A program made the translations under genes and the position numbers. This document shows, piece after piece, positions 33,831-42,694 of a DNA stretch of 64,000 bases. Position 1 is the stretch's first letter; each line of letters opens with the position of its first letter. This DNA is from Mesorhizobium prunaredense. Lineage in GTDB: Bacteria > Pseudomonadota > Alphaproteobacteria > Rhizobiales > Rhizobiaceae. The stretch is from positions 42,753-106,752 of the forward strand of contig NZ_FTPD01000016.1 of NCBI RefSeq assembly GCF_900156895.1, in the 5' to 3' direction. The notes beneath the pieces are model-generated. The model had not been told where the DNA came from. It did no database searches and saw nothing but the letters and a program-made list of their open reading frames with translations.

Positions 33831-35392
33831 TACTCCATCCTCATCAGATGCTGGTAGTCGATTTTATCTGTCGATGTCTTGGGAAGTAACTGCTGATGCG
33901 AGAACCAGTCCGGGGCCATGTAGGCCGGCAAGTTGTGGGCGCAGAACCGCTTCAGCTCGATGAGCGACAGCGCATGGCCCTCGCGCGAGGCATAGAACAC
34001 CTTTATGGAGACGCCCGACTCCTCCGAGCGAGCGATCGCCGCCACCTCGGAGATCGCTGGATGGCGATAGAGCGCCGTCTCGATCTCGCCGAGTTCGATC
34101 CGATATCCCCGTCTCTTCACCATCCGGTCGCGTCGACCGCGGAAGGTGTAGACCCCGCCATCGCCTTCGATCACTACATCGCCGGTACGGTACCAGCGAC
34201 CGCTTGAATCGACATGAAAAGCGGCGCTTGTTCGCTCAGGCATGTTCCAATAGCCCAGCATCACGGGAGCACCGCTGATTGCGAGCTCGCCTTCCTGGCC
34301 TCGCGGCACGTTGCGACCATTCGCATCGATCACGCGTGCCTTAACATGCGAGCAGGCGCGCCCGATCGGAAACGGCGCCGAGCGGTCTTCGGCGATCGTC
34401 TGCGGGATTTCGTAGTAGGTACAGACGTTGGTTTCGGTTGGGCCATAGAGATTAAGGTAGCGTGCGCGTGGAACCACAGCCTTCAGCCTGCGCAGATGCT
34501 TGACCGGAAAAACCTCGCCGGCAAATAGAATGAACCGAAGAGCGTGGTCGTGGCGAGCATCAAGGCCGCCGTGCTCGACCAGAAGCGTGAGTACGGAGGG
34601 CGTGGAATACCAGACAGTCAACCGCCGCTCGGCGATAACCGACGCCATCCGGGTCGGATTCTTGCCGAGCTCCTCACCGATGAGGAATACGGTCGCGCCG
34701 TGCTTCAGCGGTACGAAGATGTCGAGGATAGACAGGTCGAAGTGGAAAGGCGCATGGGAGGAGAAGCGGTCATTCTCGTCAGGGGCGAGGATCTCGGAGC
34801 ACCAATCCACGTAGCTCGAGCCATTACGATGCGTCAGCATCACGCCCTTCGGCTGGCCGGTCGAGCCCGAAGTGTAAAGCACGTAAGCGAGGTTGTCCGG
34901 CCCCGGCCGCGCCGATTCGTCCTCCACCGCCAAGCCGCCGGCCTCTACGCGAGCCAGGTACGTCGCGAGCGGCGAGGGACCGTCGGACCAGTCGAGCGGT
35001 AAGAGACAAGGTTCCGCAGCCAAGCGCGCCAACTCACAGCGCAAAGTTTCGGCTCGGGAAGCCTCCACGAAAATCGCGCGCACGCCGCAGTCGGTAAATA
35101 TGAACGCGTTACGCGCAGGCGGTGCCAGAGAGTCGACGGGCACATAGGCCGCGCCCACCTTCAAGATGCCGAACAGAACAGCGAGCGAGGCGATCGATTT
35201 TGGAAGGCAAATGCCGACGCGGTCCCCCGGCCGGACGCCGATCCGACGCAGATGGTCGCGGACTTGGTCCGACAGCGCGTCCAACTCGCCGTAGGTGATC
35301 TGCCGCCCAGAGCTCGCCTCGACAGCGGCGCACGTCTGGGGATACCGCCTCGCGCTCTGTTCCAGATACTCGTGTAAGGCAGCGACCGTCAT
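33830..35392 (-). CDS. Stand-alone adenylation domain, putative L-prolyl-AMP ligase (PltF/RedM-like)
   Basis: The 520-residue ANL enzyme shows core motifs YVLYTSGSTGQPKGV (A3), FHFDLSILD (A4), LYGPTETNVC (A5), YRTGDVV (A7), KRRGYRIELGEIE (A8) and Lys510 (A10). Aligning to the PheA pocket gives D219, L220, L223, Y262, L289, A291, L315, V323, C324, K510: DLLYLALVCK. I recall this as the proline code of stand-alone ligases in pyrrole pathways. The SSHAPFHFDLS stretch also fits D-alanine ligase-like enzymes, so DltA-like D-Ala activation is the alternative. It lacks fused condensation or carrier domains and is followed in the operon by the oxidase. The carrier gene ends 8 bp before its start. Confidence 0.88.
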   Translation of the reverse strand: MTVAALHEYLEQSARRYPQTCAAVEASSGRQITYGELDALSDQVRDHLRRIGVRPGDRVGICLPKSIASLAVLFGILKVGAAYVPVDSLAPPARNAFIFTDCGVRAIFVEASRAETLRCELARLAAEPCLLPLDWSDGPSPLATYLARVEAGGLAVEDESARPGPDNLAYVLYTSGSTGQPKGVMLTHRNGSSYVDWCSEILAPDENDRFSSHAPFHFDLSILDIFVPLKHGATVFLIGEELGKNPTRMASVIAERRLTVWYSTPSVLTLLVEHGGLDARHDHALRFILFAGEVFPVKHLRRLKAVVPRARYLNLYGPTETNVCTYYEIPQTIAEDRSAPFPIGRACSHVKARVIDANGRNVPRGQEGELAISGAPVMLGYWNMPERTSAAFHVDSSGRWYRTGDVVIEGDGGVYTFRGRRDRMVKRRGYRIELGEIETALYRHPAISEVAAIARSEESGVSIKVFYASREGHALSLIELKRFCAHNLPAYMAPDWFSHQQLLPKTSTDKIDYQHLMRME

Positions 35393-35400
35393 GGCGGGCT

Positions 35401-35661
35401 CTATGTGGACGCCTGCTTCGACTGAACGAAATTGGCAATTTGGGCGATGGAGTTCAGGTTCTCCGGCACGAGTTCGTCAGGGGCGATTTCGATGCCGCAG
35501 GATTTTTCCAGGTAGGCAACGAGCTTAAGCGTCGCCAGCGAGTCGAGAATGCCGTCAGTTATCAGCTCCGTTGAATCCGTCAGATTCTCCGGCCTTTCGC
35601 CAGGCAGGAATTCCTTCAATATGAAATCCCTGGCCATCGTCCTGATCTGGATCGCGTTCAT
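35401..35661 (-). CDS. Acyl/peptidyl carrier protein
   Basis: ATG 35661 gives 86 residues; the start overlaps the MBOAT gene stop (ATGA). The pantetheine attachment motif is GILDSLATLKL with Ser41. Four-helix carrier pattern is complete (ELITDGILDSLAT; VAYLEKSCGIEIAPDELVPE; IAQIANFVQSK). Acidic, as expected. The D-S-L form is common to stand-alone PCPs such as PltL/CloN5 and to DltC. It would carry the amino acid or pyrrolyl group between the ligase, the flavoprotein and the membrane O-acyltransferase. No phosphopantetheinyl transferase is in the window, so the host enzyme must serve. Confidence 0.93.
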   Translation of the reverse strand: MNAIQIRTMARDFILKEFLPGERPENLTDSTELITDGILDSLATLKLVAYLEKSCGIEIAPDELVPENLNSIAQIANFVQSKQAST

Positions 35662-38273
35662 TGTTCCTCCTTTTGCGGAGCAACCACAAGGTTCAGGGGA
35701 ATTAGATCCCGGTGTTGCTGCAGCACCTCGTAAAGCTTGTCGGCGATGAGCCGATGGCCGGCGGCGTTTGGGTGATCGTCCCAAGGTGCTACAAGAAGGG
35801 TCCGCCAGTCGTGCCCGCCATACACGTTCGAAAGATCGAGAACGTTGAATCCTGCCTCGGAAGCGATGCGCCTCTCCAGCTCGGCACTGGTCCTCTCGTC
35901 TGGTCTGGGTAGATAGATCCAAAAGACCCTGACACCTTCTCGCTTCGCGGCTTCCACGATTCGAGAATAGATTGAACGCAGAAGTCTCTCTCCGTAGGGC
36001 GTGAGCTTTCTTTGAAGCACCTCGCGGTCGGCGCTGGGATCGATCCCGTTCTCGCGTACAATGTCGCTCACGAAGTCGTAGCGATATGCGGAGCCATTCT
36101 GGATTGCTTTCACGAGACGCTTTAGCATTCGTGGAATAAGCGCGCTGTGCTCGAAGTAAAAAATGTACTGTGGTTTGAATGCGAGCACCCGATCCTCGGT
36201 GATGGCCAGAACGTCCAGGGGGACATAGCCCCCGACGGCGAAGTTCAGCACCTCGTAATCTCGATACCCGCTGTCGGCCGCCTGCGCATTCAGCCGCCGC
36301 TCCAACAAGCCCTCGAAAGTCTCGTCATCTGCGACGCCCTCGCCGAAGACGTGCGAAGAGCCGACAATTGCGATTCGTGGGGTGCCGGGAGTAGGAATCT
36401 TTTCGTAGTCCTGATCTCGCATGCCCCAGCGGTTGATGTGGACCCGCGTTCCCTTAAAGTCTGCTTGGGAGAGTGGACGCAGATAGGTCGTGGGAAGCGC
36501 ACCCGTGAACTCGCTCAGCGGCGTCTTGTCCAAATTGTCCCAACTGTCGTTTCGTCGTTGGCCATAGACAATCCACAGTTCTGGGTTAAATGCGCCGACA
36601 TTGACGAGGTTCTCGTAGTAGCCGCGCTCCAGGTTCGCGTTGTCGCGGCTATTGAGGTTCGGCACTCTAATTTCGGCCATTGCGGTACTGACCGTCTCCC
36701 CGAGGCGATCGCGAACCACGGGGAGCGAGATGCAAACCGCGATCAACCCGCAGACACCGACCGACGCAACCGACCGTCGGAAACTGTACTGGCGGTCGGC
36801 GCCGCCGCGCGCGAGCGCAAGGGCAGGAATGCCAATGATAGCTGCCACCGCGACCAGTACGAGGGCGGGCGTCGTTTTGCCAGGGCCTTCCACGCCAACG
36901 GTGTCGAAGACCGACAACCATTGCGGGACCGAGCTCGCGCTCCAGAACGACCAAAGGAGCGAGATGACGACGAATACGCCAATGGTCCGGCCCGCAGTTT
37001 GCAGCGAACTGTTCCAGCTTAGTGCCCCGCCACGCAGGCGCCGCGTGCGACCGTGCCGCATTTCATAGAGGGCGTTGACCGTCACAAGCACGGCCAGGAT
37101 CATCCAGAAGAGGAAGTCGTTCCAGGTGAATACCCAGGTGCCACGTAACCAGAACCACTGATAGTTGTGCAGCAGCCAGGTCGCGAGGAACGCCAGGAGG
37201 GTCGCGCTGACGACCGCTACACTCTCTCCCCAGCGTCGAAAACGAAAATAAAGGGGATAGTACACAATCTTCATTATGAAGTCCTTCCAATATATATTTA
37301 TTCGACGCCAGAAATCTGTAAAGCTTGATGAAATGAAGTAAAGATTGTGAGTTTCTGGAAGATTGAACCCAAATAAACGCAGCATACCAGTGATTATGTG
37401 AAAAGTTCCTGAAACCTTCAAATAAAGTAAAAATGGCCATATGATGAATTGCAAAAGATCAATCTGATTCTGTACGTCCGCAGCATCGATAACTAATCGC
37501 TGATATACGATGCGGTAGCAAATCAAATGAACAGCACCGCGAAACATCCACTGAATGCCTGTTTGATAAATATAATGCCGGTCAGCATTGTAGTAGCTGC
37601 TACGGAAAGTTCTAAAATCTACGACCGGAAAGAGCGGGAAGCACACGTTCGGCAACATGAAAAAATACGCGAGACGTTCCGAAACCGTCGCCATCCTCTG
37701 GTCACGCCGCACTTCGTACGCATAGACAATGAGACGGAACATGAACATGGAAGCGAGCACGGGCCAGACGGCGCGCGTCCACGGGGTCGCAATCCAGTCC
37801 ATTCGTGCGGCGGCAAGCCCGCAGCCGGCGCCAACCAGCGCCAGCACTCTCCATCCAAAAGCGATGGGTAGGTGGACAATTCCGATCAGTACGAGCCCAA
37901 TGGCGGCGATCCAGGCGGCATCGATGAGGCCCTCAAATCTCCAGTGGTGCCAGTTGGGCCCAAGGTTCGCGAAGACTGCGGCGATAGCCGCGAACGAGAG
38001 CAGCACGAAAAATGGCAGCCGGTAACGCTGTGGCAGGAAGTAGTGCACGCCCCAGCCGGCGAGGGCAACGAGCAGGACGCGGACAAGCGCATAAGTCTCA
38101 AGCTTGAGGAGATAAACTAGCGCGATGAAGAGGGCCAACTGGCCGGCTATCGCGAACCAAGCCAGGATGCTTCTCGGTTCAGTCCCCGTTGGCTCCGTCG
38201 AACCCGCCGACAAGGGAAGGGACAATGGCTTGATCGAATGCACGTCCCGCGTCTCAACCAACTGCCGGCGCAC
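35658..38273 (-). CDS. MBOAT O-acyltransferase fused to SGNH domain
   Basis: GTG 38273 gives 871 residues. Residues 35-520 hold about a dozen transmembrane helices and the MBOAT core: SSFTDFWRRINIYWKDF (318-332), YYPLYFRF and the membrane His369 in ATWLLHNYQWFW. Residues 620-865 form an SGNH domain: IAIVGSSHVFGEG with nucleophile Ser640, NFAVGGYVPLD, and the terminal WDDHPNAAGHRLIADKL pair. DltB (MBOAT) and DltD (SGNH-like) do these jobs as separate proteins in teichoic acid D-alanylation; here they are fused. It probably takes the acyl group from the carrier protein in the cytoplasm and moves it to a glycan hydroxyl outside. It is the first gene of a four-gene overlapping operon. Confidence 0.9.
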   Translation of the reverse strand: MRRQLVETRDVHSIKPLSLPLSAGSTEPTGTEPRSILAWFAIAGQLALFIALVYLLKLETYALVRVLLVALAGWGVHYFLPQRYRLPFFVLLSFAAIAAVFANLGPNWHHWRFEGLIDAAWIAAIGLVLIGIVHLPIAFGWRVLALVGAGCGLAAARMDWIATPWTRAVWPVLASMFMFRLIVYAYEVRRDQRMATVSERLAYFFMLPNVCFPLFPVVDFRTFRSSYYNADRHYIYQTGIQWMFRGAVHLICYRIVYQRLVIDAADVQNQIDLLQFIIWPFLLYLKVSGTFHIITGMLRLFGFNLPETHNLYFISSSFTDFWRRINIYWKDFIMKIVYYPLYFRFRRWGESVAVVSATLLAFLATWLLHNYQWFWLRGTWVFTWNDFLFWMILAVLVTVNALYEMRHGRTRRLRGGALSWNSSLQTAGRTIGVFVVISLLWSFWSASSVPQWLSVFDTVGVEGPGKTTPALVLVAVAAIIGIPALALARGGADRQYSFRRSVASVGVCGLIAVCISLPVVRDRLGETVSTAMAEIRVPNLNSRDNANLERGYYENLVNVGAFNPELWIVYGQRRNDSWDNLDKTPLSEFTGALPTTYLRPLSQADFKGTRVHINRWGMRDQDYEKIPTPGTPRIAIVGSSHVFGEGVADDETFEGLLERRLNAQAADSGYRDYEVLNFAVGGYVPLDVLAITEDRVLAFKPQYIFYFEHSALIPRMLKRLVKAIQNGSAYRYDFVSDIVRENGIDPSADREVLQRKLTPYGERLLRSIYSRIVEAAKREGVRVFWIYLPRPDERTSAELERRIASEAGFNVLDLSNVYGGHDWRTLLVAPWDDHPNAAGHRLIADKLYEVLQQHRDLIPLNLVVAPQKEEQ

Positions 38274-38331
38274 ATCGACAATAAGCGACTTTGGGGCACG
38301 CGAAAGTTCCGCGAGCTACTGGTGAAGGGCC

Positions 38332-38668
38332 CTCTGCCATGGCTCCTGTCCCCCTGATAGGTTAAACTGCCCGGACCCTTAAAGCGTTGCCTTGACTACT
38401 TCCTTCAACGGGTCCGATTTCGCGCAAACGCGGTAAGGCAGACATATTGCACATAAGTATACCGCAAAATAATCACTCCGCTGTGCCCGGGGTAACAGCG
38501 GCAGTTCTCCGAGACGTTTAAATCCAACAAGTTAGATCTGATCGACTGGAAGCCGTTGGAATAACCCTCCTTTCGGACTGCATGTGCTATGGCCCAAGAA
38601 GGAAGGGGCACACTTAGGATTCGGGGTTCATCTCCATACGGCATGCACCCACCGAGGCGTGGTCATGT
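38332..38668. repeat. Duplicated divergent promoter region, copy B
   Basis: This is a diverged copy of 22280-22625, lying between the acyl operon (start 38273, minus) and the glycosyltransferase operon (start 38772, plus). It even keeps decayed remnants of the flanking gene starts (GCCATGGCTCC; AGGATTCGGGG). Its two coding ends are no longer open for the Crp-like or WbaP-type proteins. The 20-bp block at 38481-38500 is identical to copy A. Confidence 0.85.
38481..38500. promoter_or_regulatory. Candidate operator, copy B
   Basis: The block CTGTGCCCGGGGTAACAGCG is identical to that at 22441-22460, in a region where neighbouring bases have changed. This suggests the site is functional and that both divergent promoter regions share a regulator, perhaps the Crp-like protein at 21565-22287. 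Confidence 0.5.
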
Positions 38669-38771
38669 CACTCCAATGCAGTAGCACCGATATCGGGACG
38701 CATGGACCAAAAGCGCGGCTGGGCGTGGGAACGCACCCAACGGATAAATTCAGCGCGATCGGTGCGGCGAT

Positions 38772-40019
38772 ATGAAAGCACAGGATGCGGAAGGTAAGAT
38801 TGACTTGGGGCGTCGACTGCGCATCGCTCATGTCATCACCCGTCTCATCAATGGCGGTGCTGATGAGAATACTGTCCATTCCTGCAATTGGGCCGCGCAA
38901 GGGGGGCATAATGTTGTCCTGCTGCATGGCGAGACGGTCCAGCCGGAAATCATAGCTAAAGTGGACCCCCGGGTGGAACTCATTGGCGTCCCGGGCCTGA
39001 CTCGGTCCATTTCGCCCGTCTCCGACATGAGGGCATTGTTGGCGCTCACCCGGAGATTCCGCACCTTGAATGCCGACATCGTGCATACGCACACCAGCAA
39101 GGCAGGCATTCTCGGGCGTCTCGCCGCATGGGCGGCGGGAGTTCCGGCGATCGTTCATGGCGTGCATATCGTGCCTTTTATCAATGTCGGCGTCGCCGAG
39201 CGGTTTGCTTATCTCGCCTTGGAAAAGCTGGCAGCGCCAGTCACCAGTGCGTTCATCAGCGTGAGCGAGGGCATCCGTGACTTGTGCCTGAGCGCAGGAG
39301 TGGGACATCCAGACAACCATTATGTCGTCCGTTCCGGATTCGATCTCGATCGTTTTCGCAACGCCGGTCCGCCCGACGATTGGCGCGATTTGTTGCGCTT
39401 GACGCCGGGCGCGCCGCGCCCGCCTGTGCTCTTGATGATCGCGGCATTCGAGCCGCGCAAGCGACACGCGGAATTTCTGGACGTTTTCAAGAAAGTCGCC
39501 GTCCGCTTACCCGACGCGGTGCTTGTGCTCGCGGGCGACGGGCCGCTTCACTCGATCGTCGAATCGCGCGCCAAATGGCTTGGGCTCGAGCGCCAAGTGG
39601 TCTTTACCGGTTATCGGGACGACCCCGAGCGGCTGATCGCACTCGCGGATCTCTGCCTGCTCTGTTCCATGCGGGAGGGATTGCCCCGCGTGGTCATGCA
39701 ATATCTCGCCGGCGGCAAGCCATGCGTCGCTTGCGATCTGCCAGGTCTTCGCGAAGTGCTCCGCCCTGGTATCAACGGTGTGATTACACCCGCGGACGAT
39801 TTGGCAGCCATGGCCGACGCCATTGCCTCTGTCCTGGAGGATCGTGAAAGACTGGCTTGCCTCGCCCAAGGTGCCGCGGCGACGGATCTTTCGAACTGGG
39901 ACGTCAAGCTGATGGGCAAGCGCATCGATGCCATTTACCGCGAGGCTCTTGACCAGCATCGGGCAAGCAGGGGAGTGTCAACAAGGCCTCCTGTCCGAAA
40001 TGTGGCGCTTCCGCGATGA
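38772..40019 (+). CDS. Glycosyltransferase family 4
   Basis: This 415-residue protein has an N-terminal GT4 domain (LRIAHVITRLINGGADENT; DIVHTHTSKAGILGRLAAW) and a C-terminal UDP-sugar binding domain (VLLMIAAFEPRKRHAEFLD; VVFTGYRDDPERLIALADL; SMREGLPRVVMQYLAGGKP, the E-x7-E region). The HTHTSKAGILGR stretch is found in many EPS and capsule GT4 enzymes acting early on lipid-linked chains. It is the first gene of the plus-strand run after promoter copy B. Sugar specificity is unknown. The last 15 residues are unstructured. Confidence 0.92.
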   Translation: MKAQDAEGKIDLGRRLRIAHVITRLINGGADENTVHSCNWAAQGGHNVVLLHGETVQPEIIAKVDPRVELIGVPGLTRSISPVSDMRALLALTRRFRTLNADIVHTHTSKAGILGRLAAWAAGVPAIVHGVHIVPFINVGVAERFAYLALEKLAAPVTSAFISVSEGIRDLCLSAGVGHPDNHYVVRSGFDLDRFRNAGPPDDWRDLLRLTPGAPRPPVLLMIAAFEPRKRHAEFLDVFKKVAVRLPDAVLVLAGDGPLHSIVESRAKWLGLERQVVFTGYRDDPERLIALADLCLLCSMREGLPRVVMQYLAGGKPCVACDLPGLREVLRPGINGVITPADDLAAMADAIASVLEDRERLACLAQGAAATDLSNWDVKLMGKRIDAIYREALDQHRASRGVSTRPPVRNVALPR

Positions 40020-40146
40020 ACGGGTGTGACCTATGCGTTTGCCAGTGATCGGGCAGGTTGTCGGATTGGTTAGCGATGCGTGCTTCACCGATTTCGGGTG
40101 CGTCGATCTGGACGATACGAGGATCGATGCGCTGAAAGGTGGTGAG

Positions 40147-41445
40147 ATGCCAAAAACGTCATCTTCTCTTGCACATGGGACGGGGGTGGCCGCCAGTGGC
40201 TCCAGGAACGCTTTCCGGCGGATTGATATGATTGTAACAGAAATTGTCTCTACTCATCCGATGAAGCCCCCCCAAGCCGAAGCTCTTCCGAGCATACGTA
40301 TTCTGCTCGTGCTCCCAACCTATTTTCCTGAGTCATATGGCGGTGCCGAGCAACAGACGCGCCGATTTGCTCGGATGCTGGTTGAAAGGGGCGTTTCCGC
40401 AACCATTCTGGCACCCAGATTGTCGCACTCGACGCCGAAACGGTCCGCCATCGACGGGGTGCCTATCCATCGCCTTCGTTTGCGCGCGGCGCCGAATTTA
40501 GGCGGGCGGCATATGCTGTCGTTCCTGTCGTGGTGTGTCCAGGTAGTGATCTGGATGCTGCGCCATCGCGACGAATTCGATGTCGTAAATATCATCCATG
40601 CCCGACTTCACGCCGTTCCGGCGGCATTGGCAGGAGCCCTCCTGCGCAAACCGGTTCTCGCAAAATTGGGCCGGGGCGGACGGTGTTTCGATCTCGACGT
40701 TGTGCGCGAAAAGAAAATCATCGGTCGCTGGGCGTCCGCCTTGATTAAACGTCACGTCACGGCCTTCATCGCCAATAGCCGCCAAATCGCTGGTGATCTG
40801 AAGAGACATGGCATCGGCGCGGATCGCATTCATATGATTCCGAATGGGATCGATCTGCCCCGCAAGCCGCGCCGCGAGCCGAACGCCGATGGCAGCCGAC
40901 GCTTTATCTGCCTTGGCCGCCTCGATCCGGAAAAATGCCTCGAGCACATGATCGATGCGTTCGCGGCACTTCCCGCCGACGCAAAGGCGCAACTCACCAT
41001 CCTGGGCGATGGCCAGTGCCGCGCCGCGCTCGAGGACCAGGCGGCCCGGTTGGGCCTTTCCGGCAGGGTCACATTCGCCGGCGCGGTCGAAGATGTCTTT
41101 CCCCTTCTGTGGGAGGCTGATTTCTATCTTTCCACCTCGGTGTCGGAAGGCATGTCAAACGCCCTGCTCGAGGCCATGAGCTGCGGCGTGGTGCCGATCG
41201 TCACCGATGTCAGCGGTGCGTCCGACATTGTGGAGCATGAGCGCAGCGGCTTTTTGGCTCGCTCGCATGCGGAGTATTGCGGACTCCTTCTTCGCGCGCT
41301 CGGCCTATCGGAAGCCGAGCGCGATAAGATGGCGCGGCGCGCAGTACAAACGATCGCTGCGCGATTCAGCATGGAAAGCGTCGCAACACGGCAAATGGGT
41401 CTCTACGCCACGCTTATGCAGAAAGCCTTGCCATGCGCGCGCTGA
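40147..41445 (+). CDS. Glycosyltransferase family 4
   Basis: The chosen ATG 40147 follows AAAGGTGGTGAG and gives 432 residues. Another Met near 40228 starts close to the domain, and the frame also extends upstream to 40033. The N-terminal domain begins IRILLVLPTYFPESYGGAEQ. The second domain has FICLGRLDPEKCLEHMIDAF, LTILGDGQCRAALE and STSVSEGMSNALLEAMSCG with the E-x7-E pair. It lies 127 bp after the preceding GT4 gene. It should add one sugar to the lipid-linked repeat unit. Specificity cannot be read from sequence. Confidence 0.9.
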   Translation: MPKTSSSLAHGTGVAASGSRNAFRRIDMIVTEIVSTHPMKPPQAEALPSIRILLVLPTYFPESYGGAEQQTRRFARMLVERGVSATILAPRLSHSTPKRSAIDGVPIHRLRLRAAPNLGGRHMLSFLSWCVQVVIWMLRHRDEFDVVNIIHARLHAVPAALAGALLRKPVLAKLGRGGRCFDLDVVREKKIIGRWASALIKRHVTAFIANSRQIAGDLKRHGIGADRIHMIPNGIDLPRKPRREPNADGSRRFICLGRLDPEKCLEHMIDAFAALPADAKAQLTILGDGQCRAALEDQAARLGLSGRVTFAGAVEDVFPLLWEADFYLSTSVSEGMSNALLEAMSCGVVPIVTDVSGASDIVEHERSGFLARSHAEYCGLLLRALGLSEAERDKMARRAVQTIAARFSMESVATRQMGLYATLMQKALPCAR

Positions 41446-41536
41446 AGCTTGCTTGCGGGACAATGTGGCGGAATCTCGGGGCTTATGCCGGCATTGCTCG
41501 CTTCGTTTTGCTCGAACCGTCAGGTAAAAAGATCAC

Positions 41537-42676
41537 ATGAGGCTCATCCTTCATATCGGCACGCATAAAACGGGAAGCACGGCGTTACAGCAATTCCTGT
41601 CGGCAAACGGAAAAGGGCTGAGCGAATATGGCATATGCTACGCCTCGCCAGTCTATGAGTTTAATTTCAACAGCATTGTCAGTGCATTTTTACTAGATGA
41701 ACAAGAGAAATTCCGATATTTCCTTCTCGAGAATTTGAGAAAGGCAGAGCGAAACGGAGCTCACACAATCATCGCAAGCTCCGAGAATCTTTATGCTATG
41801 GTGCGGTATCTGACGCGCTTCAACGCGGAGAAAACGAGCGCGGAGATCCTTGCAAAAGAGCGCAGTCTCGTCGAGCGCTTGCGCGCCGCAATCCCTGCCC
41901 ATGTAGAATGCCACATACTATGCTACGTACGAAGGCCCGATCATTATCTCGAATCTCTGTACAATCAAAATGTAAAGCGGGACTCATTGGTTACCGGCGA
42001 AGTTGTCGACTTTCTCAACACAATTTATGACATGCTAGACTATCATCGCTACTTATCCATCTGGCGCGATGTCTTTGGGAGCCGCGCCTGCTCGATACGC
42101 TCTTACGAAGCGGCCCTGCCAAATCTGATCGATGATTTCGTGAGACATGTTCTTGGTACTGATATCTCCGCTTTCACGCAGCCTCATCTTCGTGTAAATG
42201 AGCGGCTAAGCCGAGATGTTCTGGAATATAAGCGCGTTAGAAATGAGCATGTTCTATCTTCAGAGCGCAAATTGGAGCGCAGGATCTTTGCATTGGTAGA
42301 CAAGAGAATAACAAACCCCAACAACAATCACGAATATCTCTTACCCGATGAAAGGGCCGCTCTTCTTTCGAGGCTGGAGCCCTCGATGGAGCGGCTACGA
42401 ACGGAATTCACTCTGCCGCCCTTTCCGCAGTTCAACCTCGAAGTGGCCAGGGCGTCCTGGCAGCCTTATCCGGGACTTTCGCTCGAAAAGAGGCGAGAGA
42501 TCGAATTCCATTACAATGCCGTTCAACGCCAGATCGGCTTCCGTCTGGAACGCCTTCTCATGCGAGCGGCGTCCTTGACGCGCAGGCGGCTGCCATTTCT
42601 CGCATGGCTTCTCGATTTTGCGCGCGGCAGCGGAATACGCAGATTGCTGCTGGAGGCAACAAGCCGGTTTCAGTGA
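41537..42676 (+). CDS. Sulfotransferase-like protein, paralogue 1
   Basis: This 379-residue protein begins LILHIGTHKTGSTALQQFL, the phosphosulfate-binding P-loop form of bacterial sulfotransferases. ILCYVRRPDHYLESLY matches the 3'-phosphate binding R/S motif region. The C-terminal 100 residues are helical and basic (RRLPFLAWLLDFARGSGIRR), perhaps membrane associated. It probably transfers sulfate from PAPS to a polysaccharide sugar. Codon use and GC are visibly lower than in neighbouring glycosyltransferases, suggesting separate origin. A closely related gene is at 44920 and a broken third copy directly follows. Confidence 0.8.
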   Translation: MRLILHIGTHKTGSTALQQFLSANGKGLSEYGICYASPVYEFNFNSIVSAFLLDEQEKFRYFLLENLRKAERNGAHTIIASSENLYAMVRYLTRFNAEKTSAEILAKERSLVERLRAAIPAHVECHILCYVRRPDHYLESLYNQNVKRDSLVTGEVVDFLNTIYDMLDYHRYLSIWRDVFGSRACSIRSYEAALPNLIDDFVRHVLGTDISAFTQPHLRVNERLSRDVLEYKRVRNEHVLSSERKLERRIFALVDKRITNPNNNHEYLLPDERAALLSRLEPSMERLRTEFTLPPFPQFNLEVARASWQPYPGLSLEKRREIEFHYNAVQRQIGFRLERLLMRAASLTRRRLPFLAWLLDFARGSGIRRLLLEATSRFQ

Positions 42677-42694
42677 ACCAATGCTGCCGTGAAG

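Noticed and set aside
32682..38273. Simple Dlt (D-alanylation) operon
   Set aside because: The acyl-CoA-dehydrogenase-like gene and the pocket residues do not fit D-Ala activation; kept only as an alternative.
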